From the NCBI GenBank assembly GCA_003222535.1, contig QHWJ01000235.1, positions 1-64,000 of the forward strand: a DNA stretch of 64,000 nt, in the 5' to 3' direction. The position numbers were made by a program, and so were the translations under genes. The stretch comes from Acidobacteriota bacterium (lineage in GTDB: Bacteria; Acidobacteriota; Vicinamibacteria; Vicinamibacterales; CAVVIG01). The notes below the pieces were generated by a model. It did not search any database and was not told the DNA's origin. It worked only from the letters and a program-made list of their open reading frames with translations. Below are positions 18,435-29,395 of the stretch, one piece after another; position 1 is the stretch's first letter, and every line of letters begins with the position of its first letter.

Positions 18435-18478
18435 CAAACGAGCAGGACATCGATGAGCGGCGTGAGGTTCATGTCGAC
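18431..18478 (-). pseudogene. exbD/tolR 5' remnant
   Basis: On the minus strand this short stretch reads VDMNLTPLIDVLLVC and then a stop, matching the DMNVTPLIDVLLVL transmembrane-start motif of the intact ExbD gene 480 bp upstream. Homology ends before the MITE. It lies after the operon terminator in the same orientation and overlaps the -35 of the promoter at 18406-18434. Probably debris of a tandem exbD copy. Confidence 0.6.
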
Positions 18479-18484
18479 CCGGTG

Positions 18485-18521
18485 AAAACAAAACGGCCGC
18501 CCCCTTCCGGGCGCGGCCGTT
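18485..18521 (-). terminator. Terminator of the tonB-exbB-exbD-exbD operon
   Basis: On the minus strand an 8-bp stem (ACGGCCGC / GCGGCCGT) extended by inner C-G pairs around a GGAA-type loop, followed by TTTTGTTTTC. Confidence 0.85.
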
Positions 18522-18526
18522 GAAAC

Positions 18527-18565
18527 CTCCGACTTCTGACTTCCGACTTCCGACTTCCGACTTCT
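18527..18565. repeat. Short tandem repeat (ACTTCCGAC)n
   Basis: About four degenerate 9-bp units (ACTTCCGAC/ACTTCTGAC) occupy the space between the exbD stop codon and the terminator. Confidence 0.85.
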
Positions 18566-19037
18566 AGTTGCTTCCCGTCGTGGCGCCGGCCGCCCTTCGC
18601 ATGCCTTCGGTCACGATGCCGACCTTCTCCACGCCGGCGCCCCTCGCGGCGTCGATGACGTTGACGATGTCCTTGTACCGCAGCGTGCCGGCTGCGATGA
18701 TGAACATCGTCTTGTCCTTCCGCTTGTCGAAGATGTCGCGCAGCTTCGGCTCGAGGTCGTTGAGGGACACATCGTCGTGGTTGATCGAGATCTTCTTGTC
18801 CGCCGAGTAGTCCACCACGATCTGACTCACGTCCGGCGTGGCGTCGGTGTTCTTCTTGCTCTCGGCCGGCAGGTTGATGTCGACGCCCTTCTGCGTGAGC
18901 GGGAGCGCCGCCATGAAGATGACCAGCAGCACCAGCAGCACGTCGATCAGCGGCGTGACGTTCATGTCCGAGCTGGCATGCGGAACTTCGGCCTTGACGA
19001 CCCTGTCGGCGCCGAGGTGATGATGGGCGTGCGCCAT
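18564..19037 (-). CDS. exbD: ExbD/TolR biopolymer transport protein (distal copy)
   Basis: A 157-aa single-span inner-membrane protein of the TonB energising complex. The N-terminal cytosolic tail is His-rich (MAHAHHH), then DMNVTPLIDVLLVLLVIFMA forms the transmembrane helix with the essential Asp in the LIDV segment, followed by a periplasmic domain ending in EGMRRAAG. With ExbB it makes the proton-driven motor. Its ATG overlaps the stop of the preceding exbD by one base (TAATG), so the two are translationally coupled. Two unequal ExbD copies per operon are common in acidobacteria and myxobacteria and may form a heteromer. Confidence 0.93.
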   Translation of the reverse strand: MAHAHHHLGADRVVKAEVPHASSDMNVTPLIDVLLVLLVIFMAALPLTQKGVDINLPAESKKNTDATPDVSQIVVDYSADKKISINHDDVSLNDLEPKLRDIFDKRKDKTMFIIAAGTLRYKDIVNVIDAARGAGVEKVGIVTEGMRRAAGATTGSN

Positions 19038-19477
19038 TACTTGCCTCCCGCCGTTTCTCCGGCCGTCCTCTTGCGCTCGGTGATGAGGCCGATGTCCTCG
19101 ACGCCCGCCTGACGGAGCGAGTCCATCGCCGCCATCACGGCGCCGTACTCGACCTCCTCATCGGCCTTGATGAGGACGATCTTGTCCTTCTGGTTCTCGA
19201 GGATCTCGCTGATTTTCGACGCCAGATCGCCTCCCTGAACCGGCTTGGCGTTCAGGTAGATCTGCTTGTCTTTCGCGATCGCGATCACCGTCTGGCCCTG
19301 CACCTCCGGCTTGTCGACCGTGTTCACGGCGGTCGGCAGCTTGACGGCGACGCCCTGCTGGAGCATCGGAGCGACGAGCATCATGATGATGAGCAGCACC
19401 AGCATGACGTCGACGAGCGGCGTCACGTTGATATCGGATTTGACCCCGCCCTTGGCGCCGCCGAGATCCATTGACAT
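19037..19477 (-). CDS. exbD: ExbD/TolR biopolymer transport protein (proximal copy)
   Basis: A 146-aa ExbD paralogue: SDINVTPLVDVMLVLLIIMMLVAP is the membrane anchor with the conserved Asp, followed by a periplasmic domain (QIYLNAKPVQGGDLASKI, ALKADEEVEYGAVM-like). It forms the proton channel motor with ExbB and transmits force to TonB. It is separated from exbB by 102 bp containing a stable hairpin, unlike the one-base overlap with the next exbD, which suggests adjusted stoichiometry. Confidence 0.93.
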   Translation of the reverse strand: MSMDLGGAKGGVKSDINVTPLVDVMLVLLIIMMLVAPMLQQGVAVKLPTAVNTVDKPEVQGQTVIAIAKDKQIYLNAKPVQGGDLASKISEILENQKDKIVLIKADEEVEYGAVMAAMDSLRQAGVEDIGLITERKRTAGETAGGK

Positions 19478-19489
19478 AACTTCAGCTCC

Positions 19490-19565
19490 CTGTATTGCGG
19501 ACTGCGGATTGCGGACTGCGGATTGGATTGCGGATTGAAATCAACAATCAATCCGCAATGCGCAA
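19490..19565. repeat. Intra-operon tandem/inverted GGATTGCGGA repeat with hairpin
   Basis: Tandem TGCGGATTGCGGAC-type units are followed by a perfect 12-bp inverted repeat, ATTGCGGATTGA (19527-19538) and TCAATCCGCAAT (19548-19559), with a 9-nt loop. It fills the exbB-exbD gap. No T run follows on the minus strand, so it is not a standard terminator. Confidence 0.85.
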
Positions 19566-19579
19566 TCCGAGATCCGAAA

Positions 19580-20251
19580 TTACGCGGTCTTCCTGACGAA
19601 GTAGTCGACGAGCTCCGATGAGGAGTTGTCCATCTCCACGTTGAAGTACTCGATCCGGCCGCTGAGGTAGTTGTAGAACCACACCGCCGGGATGGCGACG
19701 ACGAGCCCGAGCGCGGTCTCGACCAGCGCTTCGGAGATGCCCACCGAGACGGCGCCGATGCCGGCCGATCCGCTGGCGCCGATTCCCTGGAACGCGTTGA
19801 TCACGCCGACGACGGTGCCGAGCAGTCCGACGAACGGCGCCGTCGAGCCGATGGTCGCGAGCGCCGAAACGCCCTTCTTGAGATCCGACGCCGTCAGCGC
19901 GGACGCGCGCTGAACCGATCGGCGCACGGTGTCCATCAGGTCTTCGCGCGTGAGACTCCCGCCGCTTTCCTGCTGGAACTGATACTCCTGCAGCCCGGCG
20001 AGCACGACCTTCGCGAGGTGGCTGTAGCGATAGTTCTTCGACTGGGACAGCGCGATGGCGTCCTTGAGCCGTCCGTCCTTCAGGTGCTTCGCCACCTGCG
20101 GCGCGTACATCTTCGACTGGTTGCGCGCCTGCGTGTAGGTGAAGATGCGCTCGATCGCGACGCCGAACGACCACATCGACATGATGAAGAGAATGAAGCC
20201 CACGCCCTTCGCGATAGGCCCCATCGACTGCCACATTGCCATTAAATCCAC
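19580..20251 (-). CDS. exbB: ExbB/TolQ/MotA-type proton channel protein
   Basis: A 223-aa inner-membrane protein with an N-terminal helix (GPIAKGVGFILFIMSMWSFGVAIER), a cytosolic loop, and two C-terminal helices in LATIGSTAPFVGLLGTVVGVINAFQ and LVETALGLVVAIPAVWFYNYL, the conserved pore segments of ExbB/TolQ. It conducts protons to power TonB. It lies between tonB and the exbD pair in the order tonB-exbB-exbD-exbD, all minus strand. Confidence 0.95.
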   Translation of the reverse strand: MDLMAMWQSMGPIAKGVGFILFIMSMWSFGVAIERIFTYTQARNQSKMYAPQVAKHLKDGRLKDAIALSQSKNYRYSHLAKVVLAGLQEYQFQQESGGSLTREDLMDTVRRSVQRASALTASDLKKGVSALATIGSTAPFVGLLGTVVGVINAFQGIGASGSAGIGAVSVGISEALVETALGLVVAIPAVWFYNYLSGRIEYFNVEMDNSSSELVDYFVRKTA

Positions 20252-20311
20252 GGTCCATCCTCCATCGAGACGAGGCTCGAAGTTCGAAAAACGACTGACG
20301 AGGTTCGATGT

Positions 20312-21037
20312 CTACTGCAAGGTGAAATTCACGGTCACGGTCATGATGACGGGCACGGGCACGCCGTTCAGCAGGGTCGGCGTGAACTGCCACTGCTTCA
20401 CCGCGTCGAGCGCGGCGGCGTCGAGCAAGGGGATCGAGCGGAGCACCTTCGCCTCCTGCACGGCGCCGTTCGGTCCAATCGTCGCCTCGATGATGACGAC
20501 GCCCTGCACGCGCGCTGACTGCGCGATCGCCGGATACACCGGCTTCACGTCTTTCACCTTCGTCGGCTGCTTGATGTTACCGCCGACGCGGACCGGCGCG
20601 GGCGGAGGCGGCGGCGGGGGCGGCGGCGGCGGCGCTTCAGCGAGCCCGCCCACGATGCCTCCGGTCACGCCGCCGACAATGCCGCCTTCGACGCCGACCA
20701 CGGCTTTGTTGCCCGTCTCGATGCCGGTTTCGGGCTTGATTTCCCTCGGGGCTTCAACCGGCGCGGCGTTCGGGCTGACTTCCATCACCGGCTTGGGCGC
20801 GGCGGCTGCCTGCGGCGGCGGCGGGGGGGGCGGGGGCGGCGGCGGGGGCGGGGGCGCCGCAACGAACGCCATCATCGACGGAGGCGTGGGCAACACATCG
20901 GCCGCCATCAGCGGAATGATCACGACGGCCGCGATGATCATCGTGTGAACGATGACCGACAGCGGCACCGTATACCACTTCTGGCTGCCCACTTTGATCG
21001 AGGGCTCGACGATATCGCCGAACATGTCACGTGGCAC
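20312..21037 (-). CDS. tonB: TonB-family energy transducer
   Basis: A 241-aa periplasm-spanning protein. One N-terminal helix (VPLSVIVHTMIIAAVVIIPLM) anchors it. A proline-rich spacer has two pure runs of 14 and 11 prolines separated by a Gly/Val-rich hinge, and the C-terminal TonB domain is recognised by VKPVYPAIAQSARVQGVVIIEATIG and AVKQWQFTPTLLNGVPVPV. It should couple the ExbB/ExbD motor to the two Oar receptors in this window. The start used is GTG 21037 with GAGGAG upstream; ATG 21025 is an alternative. The C/G homopolymer-like tracts are prone to slippage and sequencing error. Confidence 0.92.
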   Translation of the reverse strand: MPRDMFGDIVEPSIKVGSQKWYTVPLSVIVHTMIIAAVVIIPLMAADVLPTPPSMMAFVAAPPPPPPPPPPPPPPQAAAAPKPVMEVSPNAAPVEAPREIKPETGIETGNKAVVGVEGGIVGGVTGGIVGGLAEAPPPPPPPPPPPAPVRVGGNIKQPTKVKDVKPVYPAIAQSARVQGVVIIEATIGPNGAVQEAKVLRSIPLLDAAALDAVKQWQFTPTLLNGVPVPVIMTVTVNFTLQ

Positions 21038-21123
21038 GGGGTCTCTCCTCAGACGCCGTCGCGCTCGCGCGTGGCGGCGTTCCTCCTCGAAGGTGTTTCA
21101 AATCAACGGGCGTAAAGGCGCCG

Positions 21124-21153
21124 ATTATAGTCAGTCCAAAAACTGAGAGTCAA
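21124..21153 (-). promoter_or_regulatory. Sigma70-type promoter of the tonB operon
   Basis: On the minus strand TTGACT (21148-21153), 18-nt spacer, TATAAT (21124-21129). It gives a leader of about 80 nt before GTG 21037. It lies just after the 3' end of the pyrophosphatase gene. Confidence 0.85.
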
Positions 21154-21235
21154 CGAAGGACTCGAGGACTTAGACACCAGAACGCCCTAAATGGCCACCG
21201 GCCGTCCGCGCGCCCCGCCCGGCTGCCTCCGCCCT

Positions 21236-23719
<2,484 letters not shown>

Positions 23720-23742
23720 TGCACCTCGCGCAAAAGGGGGGA

Positions 23743-24330
23743 TTATATGCGCACCGTGGGCGGCAGAGCCATGCCGCCGGTCAGGAAAATCCGGATGCCG
23801 TCCTCGACGGTGATGTCGGGGAACGCCGCCCGGTCGCGCTCGACGATGACGATCTCGCCCAGGTAGAGGTGGTTGGTCGGAACGTAGACGGCCAGCATCG
23901 GCTCGGGGCCACGTCCCCGATCGACCGTGAATTCACGCGTCTGGAAACCGAGCGCATAGCCGTGCCTCGGATCCTCCACCAGCACGACGCGCTTGAAACC
24001 GAGCTCGTTGTCGGGTGAAAACGCGGCGATGAGCTGCTTGACCGGCGCGTAGATCGTCCGGAACACCGGCACCTTCAAGAGCCACGATTCCGCGCGCTGC
24101 AGCACGCGGAGGCCGATGACGTTTCTCGCGAGCGCCCCGACCAGCACGAGCGCTGCGGCCGTCGACGCGGTCCCGAGCCCCGGTATCCGGCGTCCGAGCA
24201 GCCGGTCGTACATCGGCGTGGTCAGGCCGTCGACGACGTTGAAGATCCAGATGAAGGCGGCGACGCTGATGAACAGCGGCACCGTGACGAAGAACCCCGC
24301 GACGAAGCTGCGGCGCAGCCACTGGATCAC
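23743..24330 (-). CDS. DUF502 family membrane protein
   Basis: A 195-aa protein with two N-terminal hydrophobic helices (SFVAGFFVTVPLFISVAAFIWIF and a second near 55-75) and a soluble C-terminal domain with the family text PGLGTASTAAALVLVGALARNVIG, PVFRTIYAPVKQLIAAF and AVYVPTNHLYLGEIVIV. The function of DUF502 is not established; plant relatives (COV/LCV) affect vascular patterning. GTG 24330 follows the uppP stop by 4 nt, so the two are in one unit, and its stop overlaps the -10 of hppA. Confidence 0.88.
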   Translation of the reverse strand: MIQWLRRSFVAGFFVTVPLFISVAAFIWIFNVVDGLTTPMYDRLLGRRIPGLGTASTAAALVLVGALARNVIGLRVLQRAESWLLKVPVFRTIYAPVKQLIAAFSPDNELGFKRVVLVEDPRHGYALGFQTREFTVDRGRGPEPMLAVYVPTNHLYLGEIVIVERDRAAFPDITVEDGIRIFLTGGMALPPTVRI

Positions 24331-24334
24331 GCGA

Positions 24335-25138
24335 TTACGTCCATCCGGCCGCTACCGCGGCGAGCAGCGCGATCCCGAAGAGGATGCGGTACCACGCAAA
24401 CGGCGCGAACCCGGATCGCTTGACGAAATTCAGGAACGGCCTGACGACGAGCGCCGACGCGATGAACGCCATGACGAAACCGACCGCGATTTCCAGCCCG
24501 CGCGCCGAACCGAGGTCGTGACGCACTTCCAGCAGGTTTTTTCCGAACGCCGCCGCCATCGTCGGCATCGCGAGGAAGAAGGTGAACTCCGCGGCCGCCG
24601 CGCGGTCCACCCGCATCGCCATCGCCGCCACGATGGTCCCTCCCGATCGCGAGACGCCCGGGACGAGCGCGAGCGCCTGAAAGGATCCGATGGCGAGCGC
24701 GCGCCCGAAGGGCAGGCTGTCCACATCGAACAGATCCGGCTTCGGGCGGAACCGCTCGACCAGCAGCATGACGATGCCGCCGGCGATGAACGCGATGGCG
24801 ATGACGCCGAAGCTCTCGTACAGGACGCCTCTCACGAACTTGGACAACAGCCCGCCGGCCACCAGAGCGGGCACCGTCGCGAGGCCGATCATCAGCGCGA
24901 AATGGCGCGCTTCCGGCCTGGACGGCAACCCGGCCAGGACGGCGATGAGCTTCTCGCGATACAGCCACATCACCGCGAAGATCGAGCCGAGTTGAATCAT
25001 CACCGTGAAGACGCCGCCAGGATCGTCATAACCGAGCAGGCGACTGCCGATCAGCAGGTGCGCTGTCGAAGAGACCGGCAGGAATTCCACCAGCCCTTGA
25101 AGGATTCCGAGCAGCGCGGCTTTGAGAAGGGTCGGCAT
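24335..25138 (-). CDS. uppP: Undecaprenyl-diphosphatase (UppP/BacA)
   Basis: An integral membrane phosphatase of 267 aa that recycles undecaprenyl diphosphate to the monophosphate carrier for cell-wall synthesis and contributes to bacitracin resistance. Diagnostic motifs: GLVEFLPVSSTAHL at 15-28, with the catalytic Glu and Ser, and LVPGVSRSGGTI near 158-169. About eight hydrophobic helices; normal length. Located upstream of DUF502 in the same unit. Confidence 0.96.
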   Translation of the reverse strand: MPTLLKAALLGILQGLVEFLPVSSTAHLLIGSRLLGYDDPGGVFTVMIQLGSIFAVMWLYREKLIAVLAGLPSRPEARHFALMIGLATVPALVAGGLLSKFVRGVLYESFGVIAIAFIAGGIVMLLVERFRPKPDLFDVDSLPFGRALAIGSFQALALVPGVSRSGGTIVAAMAMRVDRAAAAEFTFFLAMPTMAAAFGKNLLEVRHDLGSARGLEIAVGFVMAFIASALVVRPFLNFVKRSGFAPFAWYRILFGIALLAAVAAGWT

Positions 25139-25149
25139 GCCGGGTCAGT

Positions 25150-25245
<96 letters not shown>

Positions 25246-25253
25246 CTTGAATG

Positions 25254-26261
25254 CTACGAAGCCCTGGCCTTGCGCTGCGGCTTCGAGCGCCGCGTCGGCT
25301 GCGGCGGCGCGGTCGCCGGAGCGGCGGCGGGCGCGTGCGCGGCGGCGCGCGTGGGCCCCGTGCCGCGCCAGAAGCTGACGATCGCGGCGGCGATGAACAC
25401 GCTCGAGTACGTGCCGGTGATGATGCCGACGACCATCGTGAACGCGAAGCCGTGCAGCACTTCTCCGCCGAAAAAGAACAGCGCCAGGGCGGTGAGCAGC
25501 GCCGTGCCCGACGTGATGACCGTCCGCCCGAGCGTCTGGTTGATCGACACGTTGATGACGTGGTTCAGCGAGTCGCGCCGCATGCCGCGCAGGTTCTCGC
25601 GGATCCGATCGAAGATGACGATCGTGTCGTTGGTCGAGTACCCGGTCATCGTCAGGATGGCGGCGACAACGTTCAGCGACATGTCGTACCGGAAGAACGC
25701 CAGGAATGCGATCGTGATGAGCAGGTCGTGGACCGTGGCAACCACGGCGCCGACGCCGAAGCTGAACTGGAAGCGGAACGCGAGATACAGGAGGATGCCG
25801 ACGAGCGAGAGCACGGTGGCCGACAGCCCCCTGGTCCGCAGCTCCTTTCCGACCGCCGGCCCGACGATCTCGGTCCCGGATTCCTTGAAGGCGCCGACGT
25901 TGCCTTTCTTCAGCGCGTCGACCACCTGTTGCTTGGTCGAGCTGAGGGAGCCACCCGACTCCGCGCCCACATGTGGCACGCGAATCATCACCTGCCGCTG
26001 CGCCGGATCCCCGAAGGTCTGGACGACGACGTTCTGGCCGCCGCCGGGAAACGACTTGTCGAGCGCCTGGCGCACCTGCTGCACGCTGACCGGCTGATCG
26101 AACTGCACGATGACGGCCGTGCCGCCCGCGAACTCGATGCCGAGCGGGATGCCCTTCGTCGCGAAGGTGATCGCCCCCGCGATGATGATGATCCACGAGA
26201 GCGCGATCGCGTGCCAGCGCCAGCGGAGAAAGTCGTACGTGGTGTGCTTGAAAATATGCAT
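25254..26261 (-). CDS. secF: Protein translocase subunit SecF
   Basis: A 335-aa inner-membrane RND-like subunit that, with SecD and YajC, drives late steps of Sec translocation using the proton gradient. Visible: N-terminal helix, a periplasmic segment opening GIPLGIEFAGGTAVIVQF, then five helices with MTGYSTNDTIVIFDRIRENLR and LNHVINVSINQTLGRTVITSGTALL. It ends with an Ala/Pro-rich basic tail not typical of the family. It follows secD by 2 nt in the conserved order yajC-secD-secF. Confidence 0.97.
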   Translation of the reverse strand: MHIFKHTTYDFLRWRWHAIALSWIIIIAGAITFATKGIPLGIEFAGGTAVIVQFDQPVSVQQVRQALDKSFPGGGQNVVVQTFGDPAQRQVMIRVPHVGAESGGSLSSTKQQVVDALKKGNVGAFKESGTEIVGPAVGKELRTRGLSATVLSLVGILLYLAFRFQFSFGVGAVVATVHDLLITIAFLAFFRYDMSLNVVAAILTMTGYSTNDTIVIFDRIRENLRGMRRDSLNHVINVSINQTLGRTVITSGTALLTALALFFFGGEVLHGFAFTMVVGIITGTYSSVFIAAAIVSFWRGTGPTRAAAHAPAAAPATAPPQPTRRSKPQRKARAS

Positions 26262-26263
26262 GG

Positions 26264-27850
26264 TTAGATTGACAGCGCGGCGACCTGGTGGCGCCTCGCG
26301 AGGGCCAGCTCAAACAGCGTCTTCGACACGAAGATCGACGTGAACAGGTTCGACAACAAACCGAAAAAGAGCGTGACGGCGAAGCCGCGGATCGGGCCGG
26401 TGCCGAACTGGAACAGGAACGCCACCGAGATGAGCGCCGCAATATGCGTGTCGAAGAGCGTCCAGAACACGCGCGCGAACCCGGCGTTGATTGACGCGCG
26501 GACGCCACGCTGCGCCTCGATCTCTTCCTTGATGCGCTCGAAGATCAGGACGTTCGAGTCGACGCCGATGCCCATCGTGAGGACGAAACCGGCGATGCCC
26601 GGCAGCGTCATCACGGCGCCGACATACGCCATCAAGCCGAGCAGGATCACCAGGTTGAAGAGCAGCGCGACGACGGCGTTGACGCCCGAGAGCTGGTAGT
26701 AGACCAGCATGAAGAGGATGACGAGCAGCAGACCGACCGTGGACGCCATGACGCCCGAGCGGATCGAATCCGCGCCGAGGCTCGGGCCGATCGTGCGCTC
26801 CTCGAGATAGGTGAGGGTGGCAGGCAGTGCGCCCGAACGCAGAATCAGGGACAGGTTCTGGACTTCTTCGGGCGTGAAGCTGCCGGTAATGCGCCCCTCC
26901 GTGTTGATCCGGCTCTCGAGCGTCGGCGCCGACTGCACGCGGCCGTCGAGGATGATCGCCAGCTGCCGCCCGATATTCTCGCCGCTGACCTTGCCGAACT
27001 TGCGGCCCCCCTCGTTGCTCAGCGTGAAGCTGACGGCCGGCCGGTTGTTTTCGTCGACCGAGGCACGCGCGTTGCGCAAATCCTGCCCCGAGACCGCCGA
27101 GACCTTCTTCACGAGATAGTACACCGTGCTCGTGTCGCCGACCGCGCCGGCGCCCGGCACGATCTCCATGCCCTGGGGCACCTGGCCGTTCACCATCAGC
27201 GCTTCCTTCGTCGGAGACGGCGAGCCTTCCACGATCTTGAGCTCGAGGAGGCCCGGCGATCCGATGATGCCCTTCGCACGCTCGACGTCGTCGACGCCCG
27301 GGAGCTGGACGAGGATCTGATCGGTGCCCTGCTGGGCGATGCTCGGCTCGGTGACGCCGAGCTCGTTGACGCGGCGCTCGATCGTCTGACGTGCCTGGAC
27401 GACGGCCTCTTCGCGCAGGTTCAGCTGGATGTTCGGCTTCATCGTGAACGTGTAGGTGCCGTTGACCCCGGTGCCGCGGTCGAAGTTCGCCTGCACTTCG
27501 GTCGCCGCCGTCCGGAAGGCCGCGTCCTGCGCCGGCGGGATGCCTTCGACGCGGAAATGCACCGGATCGGGCGCGTCCATGTTCGTGACGGGGATGTTGC
27601 GCGTCTTGAGCTCTTCGCGCAGCCGCTCCATCTCCTGTTCCGTCACGATCCGCAACGCGTCGTCGGTCTGCACGCGGAGGACGAGGTGGACGCCGCCCTT
27701 GAGATCCAGGCCGAGCCTGAGCTCCTTGTCCATCAGCCAGCCCGGGGAGTGCACGCCGTAGCGCGCGGCAATCAGCGGATAGACCCCGACGCCGAAGAAC
27801 ACGACGAAGACGACGAGAATGGTGGTGACCTTCCAGCGAAGGTTCGACAT
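26264..27850 (-). CDS. secD: Protein translocase subunit SecD
   Basis: A 528-aa partner of SecF. It has the N-terminal helix, the GLDLKGGVHLVLRV segment, a large periplasmic P1 domain (about 60-330) and six C-terminal helices with LPGIAGFVLTMGIGVDSNVLIFERIKEE, containing the conserved Asp. Length and order are typical. It is transcribed from tgt/yajC toward secF. Confidence 0.97.
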   Translation of the reverse strand: MSNLRWKVTTILVVFVVFFGVGVYPLIAARYGVHSPGWLMDKELRLGLDLKGGVHLVLRVQTDDALRIVTEQEMERLREELKTRNIPVTNMDAPDPVHFRVEGIPPAQDAAFRTAATEVQANFDRGTGVNGTYTFTMKPNIQLNLREEAVVQARQTIERRVNELGVTEPSIAQQGTDQILVQLPGVDDVERAKGIIGSPGLLELKIVEGSPSPTKEALMVNGQVPQGMEIVPGAGAVGDTSTVYYLVKKVSAVSGQDLRNARASVDENNRPAVSFTLSNEGGRKFGKVSGENIGRQLAIILDGRVQSAPTLESRINTEGRITGSFTPEEVQNLSLILRSGALPATLTYLEERTIGPSLGADSIRSGVMASTVGLLLVILFMLVYYQLSGVNAVVALLFNLVILLGLMAYVGAVMTLPGIAGFVLTMGIGVDSNVLIFERIKEEIEAQRGVRASINAGFARVFWTLFDTHIAALISVAFLFQFGTGPIRGFAVTLFFGLLSNLFTSIFVSKTLFELALARRHQVAALSI

Positions 27851-27883
27851 GGCTGCTGCTCCCGGGGCGGTCCCCGGCCTCTG

Positions 27884-28225
27884 TTAGGTGTTCGCGGTCT
27901 CCACAACCGGCGGCTGCCCCTGAATGCCGCCGATGGCCGCCCTCGAGACTTCGATTCGAACCTTGTCGGCGATCTGGAGCTGTACCTTGTCGCCGTTCAG
28001 GCGCGTGATCTGTCCGTAAATCCCGCTCGTGGTGATCACCCGGTCGTTCTCTTTCAGGTTATCGAGAAACTCCTGGACCTTTTGCTGCTTGCGCTTGCTC
28101 GGGAGCAGGATGATGAAATAGAAAATCCCCAGAATCAGGATGAACGGGACGACCTGCAGCAGAGGGCTTGCGCCCTCACCGGTCATGCCCAGGGCGACCA
28201 CGAGGCCTCGGTCGAACATCATCAT
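27884..28225 (-). CDS. yajC: Preprotein translocase subunit YajC
   Basis: A 113-aa membrane protein with one N-terminal helix (LLQVVPFILILGIFYFIILLP) and the conserved cytosolic segment FLDNLKENDRVITTSGIYGQITRL. Accessory to SecDF. The start overlaps the tgt stop by 4 nt (ATGA), so translation is coupled. Confidence 0.95.
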   Translation of the reverse strand: MMMFDRGLVVALGMTGEGASPLLQVVPFILILGIFYFIILLPSKRKQQKVQEFLDNLKENDRVITTSGIYGQITRLNGDKVQLQIADKVRIEVSRAAIGGIQGQPPVVETANT

Positions 28226-29379
28226 GAATCGTGCGGCTGGCGGGACAAGCTCTGGTGGAACGCTAGCCTGAAACTTTCGAACCGCCCGAACACTATAGCG
28301 TCTCTAATCCGTCGCAGTGTGTCAAGGTAAAAGTTGAGGTTATGCAACGTGTTAAGGGTGGAGGCGCTCATTTCGCCTGCCAGAAAGAGGTGCCGCAAAT
28401 ACGCCCGCGAACAGGTCGCGCACGTGTGGCAGTGACACGCGGGATCGGGAGGCCGGTCGTCCTCCGCGTACCGGGCGTTCTTGATGTTGATGCGACCGTC
28501 GCTCGTGAACAGCTGGCCGTTTCGCGCGTTGCGCGTCGGCAGGACGCAATCGAAGAGATCGATGCCGTGGGCGACCGAGTCGACGAGGTCCGCCGGCGTG
28601 CCGGTGCCCATCAGGTATCGAGGCCGATCCTCCGGCAAACACCGCGCCGTCCGGGACACCATCTCGTACATCACGTCCATCGGCTCGCCGACGCTCAAGC
28701 CACCAATTGCATACGCCTCGAAGCCGACCTCGACCGTCCGGCGCGCGCTTTCCTCGCGCAGCGCCGGGTACACGCCGCCCTGCACGATGCCGAACTGCGC
28801 CTGTCCGGGATTGCTCACCGCCACGCCGGGCACCAGCCCATCGCGAAGCGCGAGAAAACGATCGCGCGCTCGACACGCCCACCGGAGCGTCCGCTCCATC
28901 GAATGGCGCGCCGTCGCTTCGTCTGCCGGATGCGAGAGGCATTCGTCGAGCACCATCGCGATGTCCGATCCGAGCTGCGCCTGCATGTCGGCCGCCTTTT
29001 CCGGTGTCAGCGTGTGCGCCGAACCGTCGAGATGCGACCGAAAATGCGCGCCGTGCTCGTCGACCGTGCGGCGGGCCGCGAGGCTGAACACCTGATACCC
29101 GCCGCTGTCGGTGAGGATCGGCCTCGGCCAGCCCATGAAGCGATGGAGGCCGCCGCGTCGGGCAATCAGATCGTCCCCGGGCCGAAGCGAGAGGTGGTAG
29201 GTGTTGCAGAGCAGGATCTCCGCGCCGAGCGATTCGAGATCGCGATGCGTGACGCCCTTCACCGCGCCTTGCGTGGCAACCGGCATGAACGCCGGCGTGT
29301 CGACGACACCGTGGGGCGTGGTGATCCGGCCGCGCCGCGCGCGTCCGTCCGTGTGTGTCACCTGAAAGTCGAAGGACAC
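28222..29379 (-). CDS. tgt: Queuine/preQ1 tRNA-ribosyltransferase
   Basis: A 385-aa TIM-barrel enzyme exchanging guanine 34 for preQ1 in tRNAs with GUN anticodons, a step in queuosine formation. Asp91 in ILTDSGGYQVFSL is the predicted acid/base residue; the nucleophilic Asp is in GIDLFDCVLPTRNAR; the Zn ligands are in CHCHTCATC and the His of LNTLHNLNFY. It starts with GTG 29379 directly beside a symmetric promoter shared with ddl. It is first in the conserved tgt-yajC-secD-secF operon. Confidence 0.97.
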   Translation of the reverse strand: MSFDFQVTHTDGRARRGRITTPHGVVDTPAFMPVATQGAVKGVTHRDLESLGAEILLCNTYHLSLRPGDDLIARRGGLHRFMGWPRPILTDSGGYQVFSLAARRTVDEHGAHFRSHLDGSAHTLTPEKAADMQAQLGSDIAMVLDECLSHPADEATARHSMERTLRWACRARDRFLALRDGLVPGVAVSNPGQAQFGIVQGGVYPALREESARRTVEVGFEAYAIGGLSVGEPMDVMYEMVSRTARCLPEDRPRYLMGTGTPADLVDSVAHGIDLFDCVLPTRNARNGQLFTSDGRINIKNARYAEDDRPPDPACHCHTCATCSRAYLRHLFLAGEMSASTLNTLHNLNFYLDTLRRIRDAIVFGRFESFRLAFHQSLSRQPHDS

Positions 29380-29395
29380 GTGCTAAGTTTAGCCT
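29380..29395. promoter_or_regulatory. Bidirectional leaderless-type promoter core for tgt and ddl
   Basis: The 16-bp gap between two divergent GTG codons contains the near-palindrome GCTAAGTTTAGC. On the plus strand TAAGTT (29384-29389) is 6 nt before the ddl GTG; on the minus strand TAAACT (29386-29391) is 6 nt before the tgt GTG. There is no room for separate leaders with Shine-Dalgarno sites. Confidence 0.65.
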
